Positions 15,988-23,989 of a stretch of 64,000 nt of DNA are shown piece by piece. How positions within the stretch are numbered: position 1 is the first letter of the stretch; each line of letters begins with the position of its first letter. The notes under the pieces were generated by a model. The model saw nothing but the letters and a program-made list of their open reading frames with translations, ran no database searches and was not told the DNA's origin. The translations under genes were made by a program, and so were the position numbers. The DNA is from Kiloniellales bacterium (GTDB lineage Bacteria; Pseudomonadota; Alphaproteobacteria; Kiloniellales; JAKSDN01), in assembly GCA_028280455.1 (NCBI GenBank), contig JANQLT010000023.1, positions 1 to 64,000 of the forward strand, written 5' to 3'.

Positions 15988-16455
15988 ATGAGAAGAGTCA
16001 AGCGCAGCGAGGCCGGAGCCGCCCTGACCGACCTGATGCTCGAGCTGTTCGGCCTCAACAACCGCCTGCTGGTCGCGGGGGACAGGCTGGTCGCCGGCCT
16101 CGGCCTGACGAGCGCCCGCTGGCAGGTGCTCGGCACCATCGTCGCCGCGGCGCGGCCGCAGCCGGTCGCCTGGCTGGCGCGTGACATGGGCGGCAACCGC
16201 CAGAACGTGCAGCGCATCGTCAACGATCTGGAGTCGGAAGGGCTCGTCGCCTTCGAGCCCAACCCGCATCACCGGCGGGCGCAGCTCGTCGTGCTGACCG
16301 ACAAGGGGCGGCGGGCCTTCGACGCCGCCATGCGGCTGCAGGCCCCCTGGGTGAACGGCCTCTCGAAGGGGCTCTCGGTCAAGGACCTGGAAACGGTCCG
16401 CCGCGTCATGGGGACTCTGCGGGAGAGGCTGGAGGACGACCAGGGACCCAAGTGA
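15988..16455 (+). CDS. MarR-family transcriptional regulator
   Basis: The 155-residue protein starts at ATG 15988. It has the winged helix-turn-helix layout of MarR: LTSARWQVLGTIV, then VAWLARDMGGNRQNVQRIVN (recognition helix), then NPHHRRAQLVVLTDKGR (wing with the family's basic beta-hairpin). MarR proteins bind palindromes as dimers and release them on binding small phenolic or oxidant ligands. The two TGACAT palindromes just upstream are the evident binding sites, and the divergent membrane protein gene is the probable co-regulated target. Confidence 0.9.
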   Translation: MRRVKRSEAGAALTDLMLELFGLNNRLLVAGDRLVAGLGLTSARWQVLGTIVAAARPQPVAWLARDMGGNRQNVQRIVNDLESEGLVAFEPNPHHRRAQLVVLTDKGRRAFDAAMRLQAPWVNGLSKGLSVKDLETVRRVMGTLRERLEDDQGPK

Positions 16456-16492
16456 CCGGCGCCGCGATCGTCCGGAAGCCTGGAGAAGGCCG

Positions 16493-17422
16493 TCAGGCCG
16501 CCACCGTCACCCGATAGCCGACCCGCGGGAAGTGGACGCAGACCGTGCCGACCCGCGTGTCCTCGCGCAGGATGGCGATGGTCTCGCGATCCACGAAGCG
16601 GACCGTGCCGGCGACCGCCGGGTCGCCGCCGTCGCCTTCCGGCACCACCATCACCGCCATGCCCGGCGCCAGGCCCAGCGGGTCGCCCGGGTCGGCAGCC
16701 TCCGGCGTCTGCGGCTCGGCCGCGTGGGCGATCTCCAGGGCTTCGCCGGCGTCCAGATCCTTCGAGGTGCCGTGGCCGATGTCGCGGACCCGGGCCTCCC
16801 AGGCCTCCAGGGCGGAGAACTCGGACAGCAGGGCCGGCCCGCCGGCCCAACGGCCGCGGATGAACCAGACCAGGTAGTAGACCAGGGCGTCGGGCAGGGT
16901 CGGCCGGGCGCCGAGGATGAAGGCACGGCCGCCGGCCAGGCGCTGCTCGATCCAGCCGAGCTGGCCGCGGAGCTGGGCGGTCAGGTGCGGCAGGTCGGCG
17001 CCGGCGGCCTCGAGGTCGTAGTCGGGCCCGAAGTAGAGCCGGCCGCGGTCGGCGGCGAAGTCGGGCGGCAGCGCCTCGGCCTGGGCGCCGAGCACGATGC
17101 GCACCGCGAGGTCGAGCAGCGGCCCGTCGGTCCAGCGGCTGACGCCCCAGGGCATGCCGGCGGCGTCGCCCGGCAGCAGGCTCGGCTCGGGGAAGCGCCG
17201 GTCCAGCGCCCGCAGGATGCACTGGCTGTCGCAGAAGACGTCGGCGCCGATCTGCATCACCGGCGTGCGCCGGTAGCCGCCGGTCAGCGGCATCAGCTCG
17301 GGCTTCGGCGGGATCCGCGGGATGGTCACCGAGCGCCAGCTCAGGCCCTTGATGCCGAGCGCCACCCGGACCTTCTCGGCCACCGGCGACTGCGGGTAGT
17401 GATGCAGAATGACCTGGCCCAT
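16493..17422 (-). CDS. glutathione S-transferase-family protein with extended C-terminus
   Basis: The 309-residue protein starts at ATG 17422 with VILHHYPQSPVAEKVRVALG, the thioredoxin-fold glutathione-binding domain including the SPVAEKVR loop. PVMQIGADVFCDSQCILRAL gives the cis-Pro and the Asp-Ser pair that contacts glutathione. The C-terminal helical domain follows to about residue 215. The last about 90 residues (GLAPGMAVMVVPEGDGG onward) form a beta-rich extension beyond the usual 200-230 residues, seen in some proteobacterial members. Substrate unknown. It is convergent with the MarR gene. Confidence 0.82.
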   Translation of the reverse strand: MGQVILHHYPQSPVAEKVRVALGIKGLSWRSVTIPRIPPKPELMPLTGGYRRTPVMQIGADVFCDSQCILRALDRRFPEPSLLPGDAAGMPWGVSRWTDGPLLDLAVRIVLGAQAEALPPDFAADRGRLYFGPDYDLEAAGADLPHLTAQLRGQLGWIEQRLAGGRAFILGARPTLPDALVYYLVWFIRGRWAGGPALLSEFSALEAWEARVRDIGHGTSKDLDAGEALEIAHAAEPQTPEAADPGDPLGLAPGMAVMVVPEGDGGDPAVAGTVRFVDRETIAILREDTRVGTVCVHFPRVGYRVTVAA

Positions 17423-17548
17423 CGGCGCCCCGTCCCTCGCGGTTGAAAGCCCCCTGTCCCTGCAGGAGCGCCCGGGCTACCGCAAGCCTTTTCCCGGCCC
17501 GCCGGCTGCGCTTAGATCCGGCCGGGCGCGATGGAGGGGCGAACAACC

Positions 17549-19564
17549 ATGCAGGTCGTCAAGGACTTTCCGCGGCAGGTCCGCGAGATCGAGAACGTCT
17601 GGATCACGCTGGCCGACGGCTGTCGGCTGGCGGCGCGGATCTGGCTGCCGGAGGACGCCGAGGCCGATCCCGTCCCGGCGATCCTGGAGTACCTGCCCTA
17701 CCGCAAGCGCGACGGCACCGCCGAGCGCGACCAGATGACTCACCCTTACTTCGCCGGCCACGGCTATGCCTGCGTCCGGGTCGACATGCGCGGCTGCGGC
17801 GAGTCCGACGGCCTGATGCTCGACGAGTACGCCCGGCAGGAGCAGGACGACGCCCTGGAGGTGATCGACTGGATCGCCGGCCAGCCCTGGTGCACGGGCA
17901 AGCTCGGCATGATCGGCATCTCCTGGGGCGGCTTCAACGGCCTGCAGGTGGCCGCGCGCCGGCCCGCGCCCTTGAAGGCCATCGTCACCATCTGCTCGAC
18001 TGACGACCGCTACGCCGACGACATCCACTACAAGGGCGGCTGCCTGCTGAACGAGAACCTCGGCTGGGCCTCGACCATGTTCTCGCACAGCGCCCGGCCG
18101 CCGGACCCGGCGCTGGTCGGCGAGCGCTGGCGGGAGATCTGGCTGGAGCGCCTGGAGAACACGCCGCTCCTGGCCGAGACCTGGCTGGGGCACCAGCGCC
18201 GCGATGCCTACTGGAAGCACGGCTCGGTCTGCGAGGACTTCGGCGCCATCGAGGCGGCGGTCTTCGCCGTCGGCGGCTGGGGCGACGCCTACAGCAACGC
18301 CGTGCCGCGCCTGCTGGCCGGCCTCGAGGCGCCGCGCCGCGGCCTGATTGGGCCCTGGGTGCACAAGTACCCGCACTTCGCCCCGCCGGCACCGCAGATC
18401 GGCTTCCTGCAGGAATGCCTGCGCTGGTGGGACCACTGGCTGAAGGGGCTCGAGACCGGCGTCATGGAGGAGCCGCTGCTGCGCGCCTACATCATGGAGA
18501 GCGCCCGGCCGGCGGCCACCTACGACGAGCGGCCCGGCCGCTGGGTCGCCGAGGCGGCCTGGCCCTCGCCGGAGATCGAGAGCCTGCGGCTGTTCCTCGA
18601 GCCCGGCCGGCTGGCGACCCAGTCGGACGCCGGCGACGACGAGTCGCTGAGCGTCAGCTCGCCGCAGTCGACCGGCGAGGCCGCCGGCGAGTACTGCGCC
18701 ATGCTGCTCGGCCCCGAGTGGCCGACCGACCAGAGCCTCGACGACGCCCGCTCCCTGGTCTTCGACAGCCCGGCCCTGGAGGACAACATCGAGATCCTCG
18801 GCGCCCCGGCGCTCGATCTCGAGTTGAGCTGCGACAAGCCGCAGGCCTTGATCGCCGTCCGGCTCTGCGACCTGCACCCGGACGGCGCCTCGACCCGGAT
18901 CAGCTACGGCATCCTCAACCTGACGCACCGCGACGGCCACGAGAGCCCGCGCCCGCTGGAGCCGGACAGCCGCATCTCGGTGCGCGTCCAGCTCGACGAC
19001 GTCGGCTACGCCCTGCCGGCCGGCCATCGGCTGCGCCTCGCCGTCTCGACCTGCTACTGGCCGCAGATCTGGCCCTCGCCCGAGCCGGCGACCCTGACCG
19101 TCTACCCCGGCGCCAGCGACCTGACCCTGCCGCTGCGGCTGCCGCGCGAGGAGACGGCGCCGAGCTTCGCCGAGCCTGAGAGCGCGCCGCCGCTCGAACT
19201 GGAGGTGCTACGGCCGACCAGCCACAGCCGCGTCGTCGAGCGGGACCTGGCGAGCGGCGCCGTGGTCATGCGCATCGAGGACGACCTGGGCGAGACCCGC
19301 AACCCGGCGCACGGCCTGGCGACCGGCGCCAAGGTCAGCGAGCTCTACAGCATCGACGACCGGGACCCGCTCTCCGCCCGCGCCGTCTGCGACTGGACCG
19401 AGACTCTGACGCGCGACGACTGGTCGATCCGCATCGAGGCCCGCCAGGAGCAGTGGGCCGACCGCGAGAGCTTCCATTTGCGCAGCAGCCTCACTACCTA
19501 CGAGGGCGACGCGCAGGTCTTCCAGCGCACCTGGGAGCGCAGCATCCCGCGCGACTTCCTCTAG
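17549..19564 (+). CDS. CocE/NonD-family X-Pro dipeptidyl-peptidase-like hydrolase
   Basis: The 671-residue serine hydrolase has the nucleophile elbow GISWGGF (Ser near 125), the oxyanion-side motif CVRVDMRGCGESDG and a C-terminal jelly-roll domain with GHRLRLAVSTCYWP, as in cocaine esterase and alpha-amino-acid ester hydrolases. ATG 17549 is preferred over ATG 17531 because GGAGGGG at 17533-17539 is well placed for it. These enzymes act on esters, amides or N-acyl amino acids in the cytoplasm; the true substrate is not readable. The 3-hydroxybutyrate dehydrogenase gene follows after 48 bp and may be in the same transcript. Confidence 0.85.
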   Translation: MQVVKDFPRQVREIENVWITLADGCRLAARIWLPEDAEADPVPAILEYLPYRKRDGTAERDQMTHPYFAGHGYACVRVDMRGCGESDGLMLDEYARQEQDDALEVIDWIAGQPWCTGKLGMIGISWGGFNGLQVAARRPAPLKAIVTICSTDDRYADDIHYKGGCLLNENLGWASTMFSHSARPPDPALVGERWREIWLERLENTPLLAETWLGHQRRDAYWKHGSVCEDFGAIEAAVFAVGGWGDAYSNAVPRLLAGLEAPRRGLIGPWVHKYPHFAPPAPQIGFLQECLRWWDHWLKGLETGVMEEPLLRAYIMESARPAATYDERPGRWVAEAAWPSPEIESLRLFLEPGRLATQSDAGDDESLSVSSPQSTGEAAGEYCAMLLGPEWPTDQSLDDARSLVFDSPALEDNIEILGAPALDLELSCDKPQALIAVRLCDLHPDGASTRISYGILNLTHRDGHESPRPLEPDSRISVRVQLDDVGYALPAGHRLRLAVSTCYWPQIWPSPEPATLTVYPGASDLTLPLRLPREETAPSFAEPESAPPLELEVLRPTSHSRVVERDLASGAVVMRIEDDLGETRNPAHGLATGAKVSELYSIDDRDPLSARAVCDWTETLTRDDWSIRIEARQEQWADRESFHLRSSLTTYEGDAQVFQRTWERSIPRDFL

Positions 19565-19612
19565 CCCTTGGCGCGAGCCTCCTCACCGCCCCCTTCGAAA
19601 GGTCAAGACCGC

Positions 19613-20395
19613 ATGCCGGACAGAAGAAGCGCCATCGTCACCGGATCGACCAGCGGGATCGGCCTCGGCATGGCCGAGGCCCTCGCCGAGGCCGGCAACA
19701 ACGTGATGCTGAACGGCTTCGGCGACGCCGAGGAGATCGAGCGGACCCGGGCCGCCCTGGCCGCGCGCTGCGGCGTCGAGGTCGGCTACAACGGCGCCGA
19801 CATGACGAGGCCTGACGAGATCGCCGCTCTGGTCGCCGCGGCCGAGTCGGCCTTCGGCCAGGTCGATATCGTGGTCAACAACGCCGGCATCCAGCACGTC
19901 GAGCCGGTCGAGGACTTCCCGGTCGAGAAGTGGGACGCGATCCTCGCCATCAACCTCTCCAGCGCCTTCCACACCGTGCGCCATAGCTTCGCCGGCATGA
20001 AAGAGCGCGGCTGGGGCCGGGTCATCAACCTCTCCTCGGCCCACGGCCTGGTCGCCTCGCCCTACAAGACGGCCTACGTCGCCGCCAAGCACGGCATGCT
20101 CGGCCTGACCAAGGTGCTGGCTCTCGAGGGCGCCGAGCACGGCGTCACCGCCAACGCGATCTGCCCCGGCTACGTCCTGACGCCCCTGGTCGAGAAGCAG
20201 ATCCCGGATACCGCCAAGGCCCGCGGCATCTCCGAGGACGAGGTGGTCAAGACCGTCATGCTCGGCCCGCAGCCGACCAAGCAGTTCGTCAAGACCCAGG
20301 AAGTGGGAGCGCTCGCCGCCTTCCTCTGCAGCGACGCCGCCGCCTCGATCACCGGCGCCGCCCTGCCCATCGACGGCGGCTGGACCGCGCAGTAG
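19613..20395 (+). CDS. bdhA: 3-hydroxybutyrate dehydrogenase
   Basis: This 260-residue short-chain dehydrogenase interconverts 3-hydroxybutyrate and acetoacetate with NAD in polyhydroxybutyrate or ketone-body use. It has TGSTSGIG for cofactor binding, NNAGIQ, the catalytic Ser (NLSSAHG) and the YKTAYVAAKHG Tyr-Lys pair. It also has the family-specific stretch VEKQIPDTAKARGISEDEVV, which separates 3-hydroxybutyrate dehydrogenases from other short-chain enzymes. The start is ATG 19613, after an AAAGG-like site. The end is convergent with the FAD oxidoreductase gene, 15 bp apart. Confidence 0.9.
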   Translation: MPDRRSAIVTGSTSGIGLGMAEALAEAGNNVMLNGFGDAEEIERTRAALAARCGVEVGYNGADMTRPDEIAALVAAAESAFGQVDIVVNNAGIQHVEPVEDFPVEKWDAILAINLSSAFHTVRHSFAGMKERGWGRVINLSSAHGLVASPYKTAYVAAKHGMLGLTKVLALEGAEHGVTANAICPGYVLTPLVEKQIPDTAKARGISEDEVVKTVMLGPQPTKQFVKTQEVGALAAFLCSDAAASITGAALPIDGGWTAQ

Positions 20396-20410
20396 CCGGC
20401 GCCCGCCCCA

Positions 20411-21721
20411 TCACGGGCAATCGTAGATGCGGATCGGCGAGCCGTCGGTGAAGCGGGAGAGGCGGAAGGGCGTCAGGTCGACGCGGGTCCGGCCCTTGCT
20501 GACCAGCTCGGCCATCAGCAGGCCGGCGGCCGGGCCGATGCCGAAGCCGTGGCCGGAGAAGCCGCTCGCCAGGAAATAGCCCTGCGGCGCCTCGACCGCG
20601 CCCATGACCGGGATCTGGTCGGGCGTGGTCTCGATGACCCCGGCCCAGGTCTCGGCGACCTCGATGCCGGCCAATTGCGGGAACAGCCGCTTGGCCTCGG
20701 CCAAGGCGAGGTCGAGGGTCGCACGCTCCGGCTTCGGGTCGAGCACGCGGTCGGCCTCGAAGGCGGTCGGCTTGGTGCCGTCCCAGCGGCCGGGCCGCAG
20801 CAGCTCGCGGAAGAAGGCTGTCGAGAAGCGCAGGCGCTGATCGCGGCCGGCCCGGCGATGGGCCGGCAGGAAGGCCCGCAGGTAGCGGAAGGCGTCGGGC
20901 ACCAGCTCGAAGACGTGTGACCCACCGTGGGCGATGCTGTAGCCGCCGTCCTGCCGGCGGCGAAAGGCGACCGAGACCGCGTCGACCGCCGACTGGGTGA
21001 CGAGAGGTGCCGGTTTGGTGCGCAGCACCGAGGCCTTGACCCCGAGCTGCGGCAGATCGATGCCCAGGTTGCGGCTGAAGCGGCTGGTCCAGACGCCGGC
21101 GGCGCAGACCACGGCCCGGCAAGCCGTCATGCCGCGCTCGGTCACCACGCCGGCCACCCGGCCCGCTTCGGTCTCGACCGTGCGCACGGCGCAGCCGGTG
21201 AAGACCTTGGCGCCCAGGCGCTCGGCGGCCGCGGCCAGGGCCGGCGCGGCCTTGGCCGGCTCGGCGCGGCCGTCGCTCGGCGTGTAGAGCGCCGCCTTCC
21301 AGCGCCGATCGGACTGGCCGAGCAGCGCGTCGGTCTCGATCGCCGAGAGCAGCCGCGTGTCGAGCTGGTAGGCCCTGGCCTCTTCCAGCCAGGCCTCGAA
21401 CTTGCCGACCTCCCGGTCGTTGCGCGCCAGATAGGTGACGCCGCCCTGGTACCAGCCGAGGTCGGCGCCGAGGCGCGCCTCCAGGCTTTGCCAGAGCCGC
21501 AGGCTCTCGATGATCGCCGGCAGCTCCAGCGGATCGCGGCCCTGCTTGCGCACCCAGCCCCAGTTGCGCGAGGACTGCTCGCCGGCGATCCGGCCCTTCT
21601 CGAAGAGCACCACCGGCACGCCCGCCTCGGCCAGGAAGTAGGCCGTGGCGCAGCCGACGATGCCGCCGCCGATGACCACCACCTCCGTCCTCTGCGGCAG
21701 GGCCGCGGACTCTTCAGTCAT
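20411..21721 (-). CDS. FAD-dependent amino-acid oxidase/dehydrogenase-type oxidoreductase (DadA-like)
   Basis: The 436-residue flavoprotein has VVVIGGGIVGCATAYFLAEA for FAD binding and EQSSRNWGWVRKQGRDP, a signature of a DadA-like subgroup. The C-terminal FAD contact is GFSGHGFGIGPAAG. It probably oxidises a secondary or primary amine, amino acid or N-methyl compound. It is the third gene of a tight operon behind doeA and doeB, only 3 bp after doeB. A role on an ectoine-derived amino acid or related osmolyte is therefore plausible but inferred. The transaminase and dehydrogenase (DoeC, DoeD) of the known pathway are not in the window. Confidence 0.8.
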   Translation of the reverse strand: MTEESAALPQRTEVVVIGGGIVGCATAYFLAEAGVPVVLFEKGRIAGEQSSRNWGWVRKQGRDPLELPAIIESLRLWQSLEARLGADLGWYQGGVTYLARNDREVGKFEAWLEEARAYQLDTRLLSAIETDALLGQSDRRWKAALYTPSDGRAEPAKAAPALAAAAERLGAKVFTGCAVRTVETEAGRVAGVVTERGMTACRAVVCAAGVWTSRFSRNLGIDLPQLGVKASVLRTKPAPLVTQSAVDAVSVAFRRRQDGGYSIAHGGSHVFELVPDAFRYLRAFLPAHRRAGRDQRLRFSTAFFRELLRPGRWDGTKPTAFEADRVLDPKPERATLDLALAEAKRLFPQLAGIEVAETWAGVIETTPDQIPVMGAVEAPQGYFLASGFSGHGFGIGPAAGLLMAELVSKGRTRVDLTPFRLSRFTDGSPIRIYDCP

Positions 21722-21724
21722 GGC

Positions 21725-22717
21725 TCAGGCTTGGGGGACGGCGACGAGGGCGATGCAGTCGCCCATGGCCACCAGGCCCGGGAAGTGGCGGCCGGTCAGC
21801 AGGCCGTCGATGCCGGCGCGGTACTCGACGGGGGCCGCGCCGCTGCGCTCCGGGTCGTAGACCCGGGCGATGACCTGGCCGGCGGCAACGCGCTCGCCGA
21901 GGTCGGCGCAGAAGTCGATCAGGCCCCGCGACTCGCTGATCGCGAAGCAGCGCTCGTCCGGCATCTCGAGCCTCACGGTCGGTCCGATCTCCGGGGCGCC
22001 GGCGAGGACGCCGGCGTGCTTCAGGACATTGTCGACGCCGCGCCGGGCGATCGCCGCCGTCGCCGCGGTCGCGCTGCCGCCGCCGCCGAGCTCGGTGGAG
22101 ATGAAGACCTTGCCCATGGCCTCGGCTTCCCGGTCGTACATGCCCGCCATCTCGAGCTCGAGCAGCATCAGGCTATAGGGCGCGTTGAAGGCCTCCATGG
22201 CGTCGACGCAGCGCGCCTGCTGCGCCTTGTCCTCCAGGACGTGGGCGCAGGCAAAGGGCAAAAATGTGAGCGTCTTGCCGCCGGAGTGGATGTCGACGAC
22301 GACGTCGGCCATCGGCAGCAGCGTCCGCGTGAAATAGTCGGCGATCTTCTCGGTGATGGAGCCGTCGGGGCGGCCGGGGAAGACCCGGTTCATGTTGCCG
22401 CCGTCGATCGGCGAGGTCCGGCGGCCGGCCATGAAGGCCGGATGGTTCATGGCCGGCACGACGATCACCCGGCCCGTGACCTGCTCGGCCGTCAAGCGGT
22501 TCGCCAGATCGAACAGCGCGATCGGCCCTTCGTACTCGTCGCCGTGGTTGCCGCCGCTGAGCAGGACGGTCGGCCCGGCACCGCGCTTGATCTGGGTGAT
22601 CGGGATCATCAGCGCGCCCCAGGCCGAGGCGTCGTGCGAATAGGGCAGCTTGAGGTAGCCGTGCTGGACGCCGTCGGCCGTGAAATCGATGGTCGGGCTG
22701 ATCGGGTTGCCGGTCAC
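21725..22717 (-). CDS. doeB: N-alpha-acetyl-L-2,4-diaminobutyrate deacetylase
   Basis: DoeB removes the acetyl group from N-alpha-acetyl-2,4-diaminobutyrate, the second step of ectoine breakdown. The 330-residue protein is of the succinylglutamate desuccinylase/aspartoacylase zinc family: GGNHGDEYEGP supplies a zinc His and Glu, and VVDIHSGG another His. It starts with GTG at 22717, 5 bp after the doeA stop, so it is co-transcribed with and likely coupled to doeA. The immediate doeA neighbour makes this assignment much firmer than the family alone would. Confidence 0.87.
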   Translation of the reverse strand: MTGNPISPTIDFTADGVQHGYLKLPYSHDASAWGALMIPITQIKRGAGPTVLLSGGNHGDEYEGPIALFDLANRLTAEQVTGRVIVVPAMNHPAFMAGRRTSPIDGGNMNRVFPGRPDGSITEKIADYFTRTLLPMADVVVDIHSGGKTLTFLPFACAHVLEDKAQQARCVDAMEAFNAPYSLMLLELEMAGMYDREAEAMGKVFISTELGGGGSATAATAAIARRGVDNVLKHAGVLAGAPEIGPTVRLEMPDERCFAISESRGLIDFCADLGERVAAGQVIARVYDPERSGAAPVEYRAGIDGLLTGRHFPGLVAMGDCIALVAVPQA

Positions 22718-22722
22718 CTGTC

Positions 22723-23907
22723 TCAGTCCTTGACCATCAGCTTGCGCGGCGTGCTGCAGAAGGGCTCCGCCCCCGAGGCGGTGACCAGGAAGGGCTCGGT
22801 GATCTCCAGGCCCCAGCTCTCCTGCCAGATCGCCGGCATCAGGTGGAAGGTCATGTTCTCCTGCAGGACGCTCTTGTCCCCCGGCCGGAAGCTGATGGTC
22901 CGCTCGCCCCAGTCCGGTGGATAGCTCAGGCCGATCGGATAGCCGCAGCGCGACTCCTTCTCGATGCCGTGGCGCGCGATGACCTGGCGCCAGGCCGCCT
23001 CGACCTCCTCGGCGGTGGCGCCCGGCTTGGCCGCCTCCAGGGCCGCGGCGATGCCCTCGAGGGCCGCGGCCTCGGCGTCGAGGAAGTGCTGCGGCGGCTT
23101 GCCGAGGAAGACCGTGCGCGACTGCGGGCAGTGGTAGCGCCGGTGGCAGCCGGCGATCTCGAAGAAGGTGCCCTCGCCCGCCTTGAAGGGCTTGTCGTTC
23201 CAGGTCAGGTGCGCGGCCGAGGCGTCGGCGCCCGAGGGGGTCATCGGCACGATGGCGGGATAGTCGCCGCCATGGCCATCCACGCCGCGTATGCCGGTGT
23301 GGAAGATCTCGGCGACCAGCTCGTTCTTCGGCAGGCCCGGCTCGATCAGCTCGAAGATGCGGGCATGCATGGCCTCGACGATGCGCGCCGCCCGACGCAT
23401 GTACTCGATCTCCTGGGGCGACTTGACCGTGCGCTGCCAGTTGACCAAGCCGGTGGCATCCTCGAAACGCGCCGTGGCCAGGTTCTCGCGCAGAGAGCGA
23501 TAGCAGGCGGCCGAGAAGTAGTAGTTGTCCATCTCGACGCCGACCGGCCCGGCGTCCCAGCCGCGCGCCGCGATGATCTGCGACAGCAGGTCCATCGGAT
23601 GGTGATCCGGCGACATCACGTAGCCGTCGCCGTACTCCAGGACGTTGTCATGGCTCATGAAGACGGTGCGCCGGGCACCGGCCGCGTCCATGCCGCGGCC
23701 GAACCAGACCGGCTCGCCCTCGAGGCGCAGCAGGACGCACTGATGCACGTAGAAGGACCAGCCGTCGTAGCCGGTGAGCCAGGCCATGTTGGAGGGGTCC
23801 GTGACGATCAGCAGCTCGAGGCCGCGTTCGCCCATCGCCGCCCGCACCTTGCCGATGCGCGCGGCGTACTCCTCGCGCGTGAAATCGAGCTCGACCTCTT
23901 CGGCCAT
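22723..23907 (-). CDS. doeA: ectoine hydrolase
   Basis: DoeA opens the ectoine ring to give N-acetyl-diaminobutyrate isomers. The 394-residue protein belongs to the M24 (creatinase/prolidase-like) fold. FTREEYAARIGKVRAAMGER opens the N-terminal domain and LTGYDGWSFYVHQCVLL is typical of DoeA/EutD. The pita-bread domain follows with HGGDYPAIVPMTPSG, HLTWNDKPFKAGEGTFFEIA and RCGYPIGLSYPPDWGE. The usual metal ligands of M24 peptidases are partly replaced, as is normal in this group. It is the first gene of the doeA-doeB-FAD oxidoreductase operon. No EhuABCD/TeaABC transporter or DoeX/EnuR regulator is adjacent. Confidence 0.88.
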   Translation of the reverse strand: MAEEVELDFTREEYAARIGKVRAAMGERGLELLIVTDPSNMAWLTGYDGWSFYVHQCVLLRLEGEPVWFGRGMDAAGARRTVFMSHDNVLEYGDGYVMSPDHHPMDLLSQIIAARGWDAGPVGVEMDNYYFSAACYRSLRENLATARFEDATGLVNWQRTVKSPQEIEYMRRAARIVEAMHARIFELIEPGLPKNELVAEIFHTGIRGVDGHGGDYPAIVPMTPSGADASAAHLTWNDKPFKAGEGTFFEIAGCHRRYHCPQSRTVFLGKPPQHFLDAEAAALEGIAAALEAAKPGATAEEVEAAWRQVIARHGIEKESRCGYPIGLSYPPDWGERTISFRPGDKSVLQENMTFHLMPAIWQESWGLEITEPFLVTASGAEPFCSTPRKLMVKD

Positions 23908-23989
23908 CTTGCGCCCCCCTGCGATCCCTGGACCCCTCGCCCCGCCTCGGCTCTTGCCGGCCGAGCAGCGACGCCGTGGATCTTATCGC

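Noticed and set aside
20927-22924. Long plus-strand frame across the FAD oxidoreductase and doeB genes
   Set aside because: It spans two well-supported minus-strand genes and their junction and has low-complexity composition.
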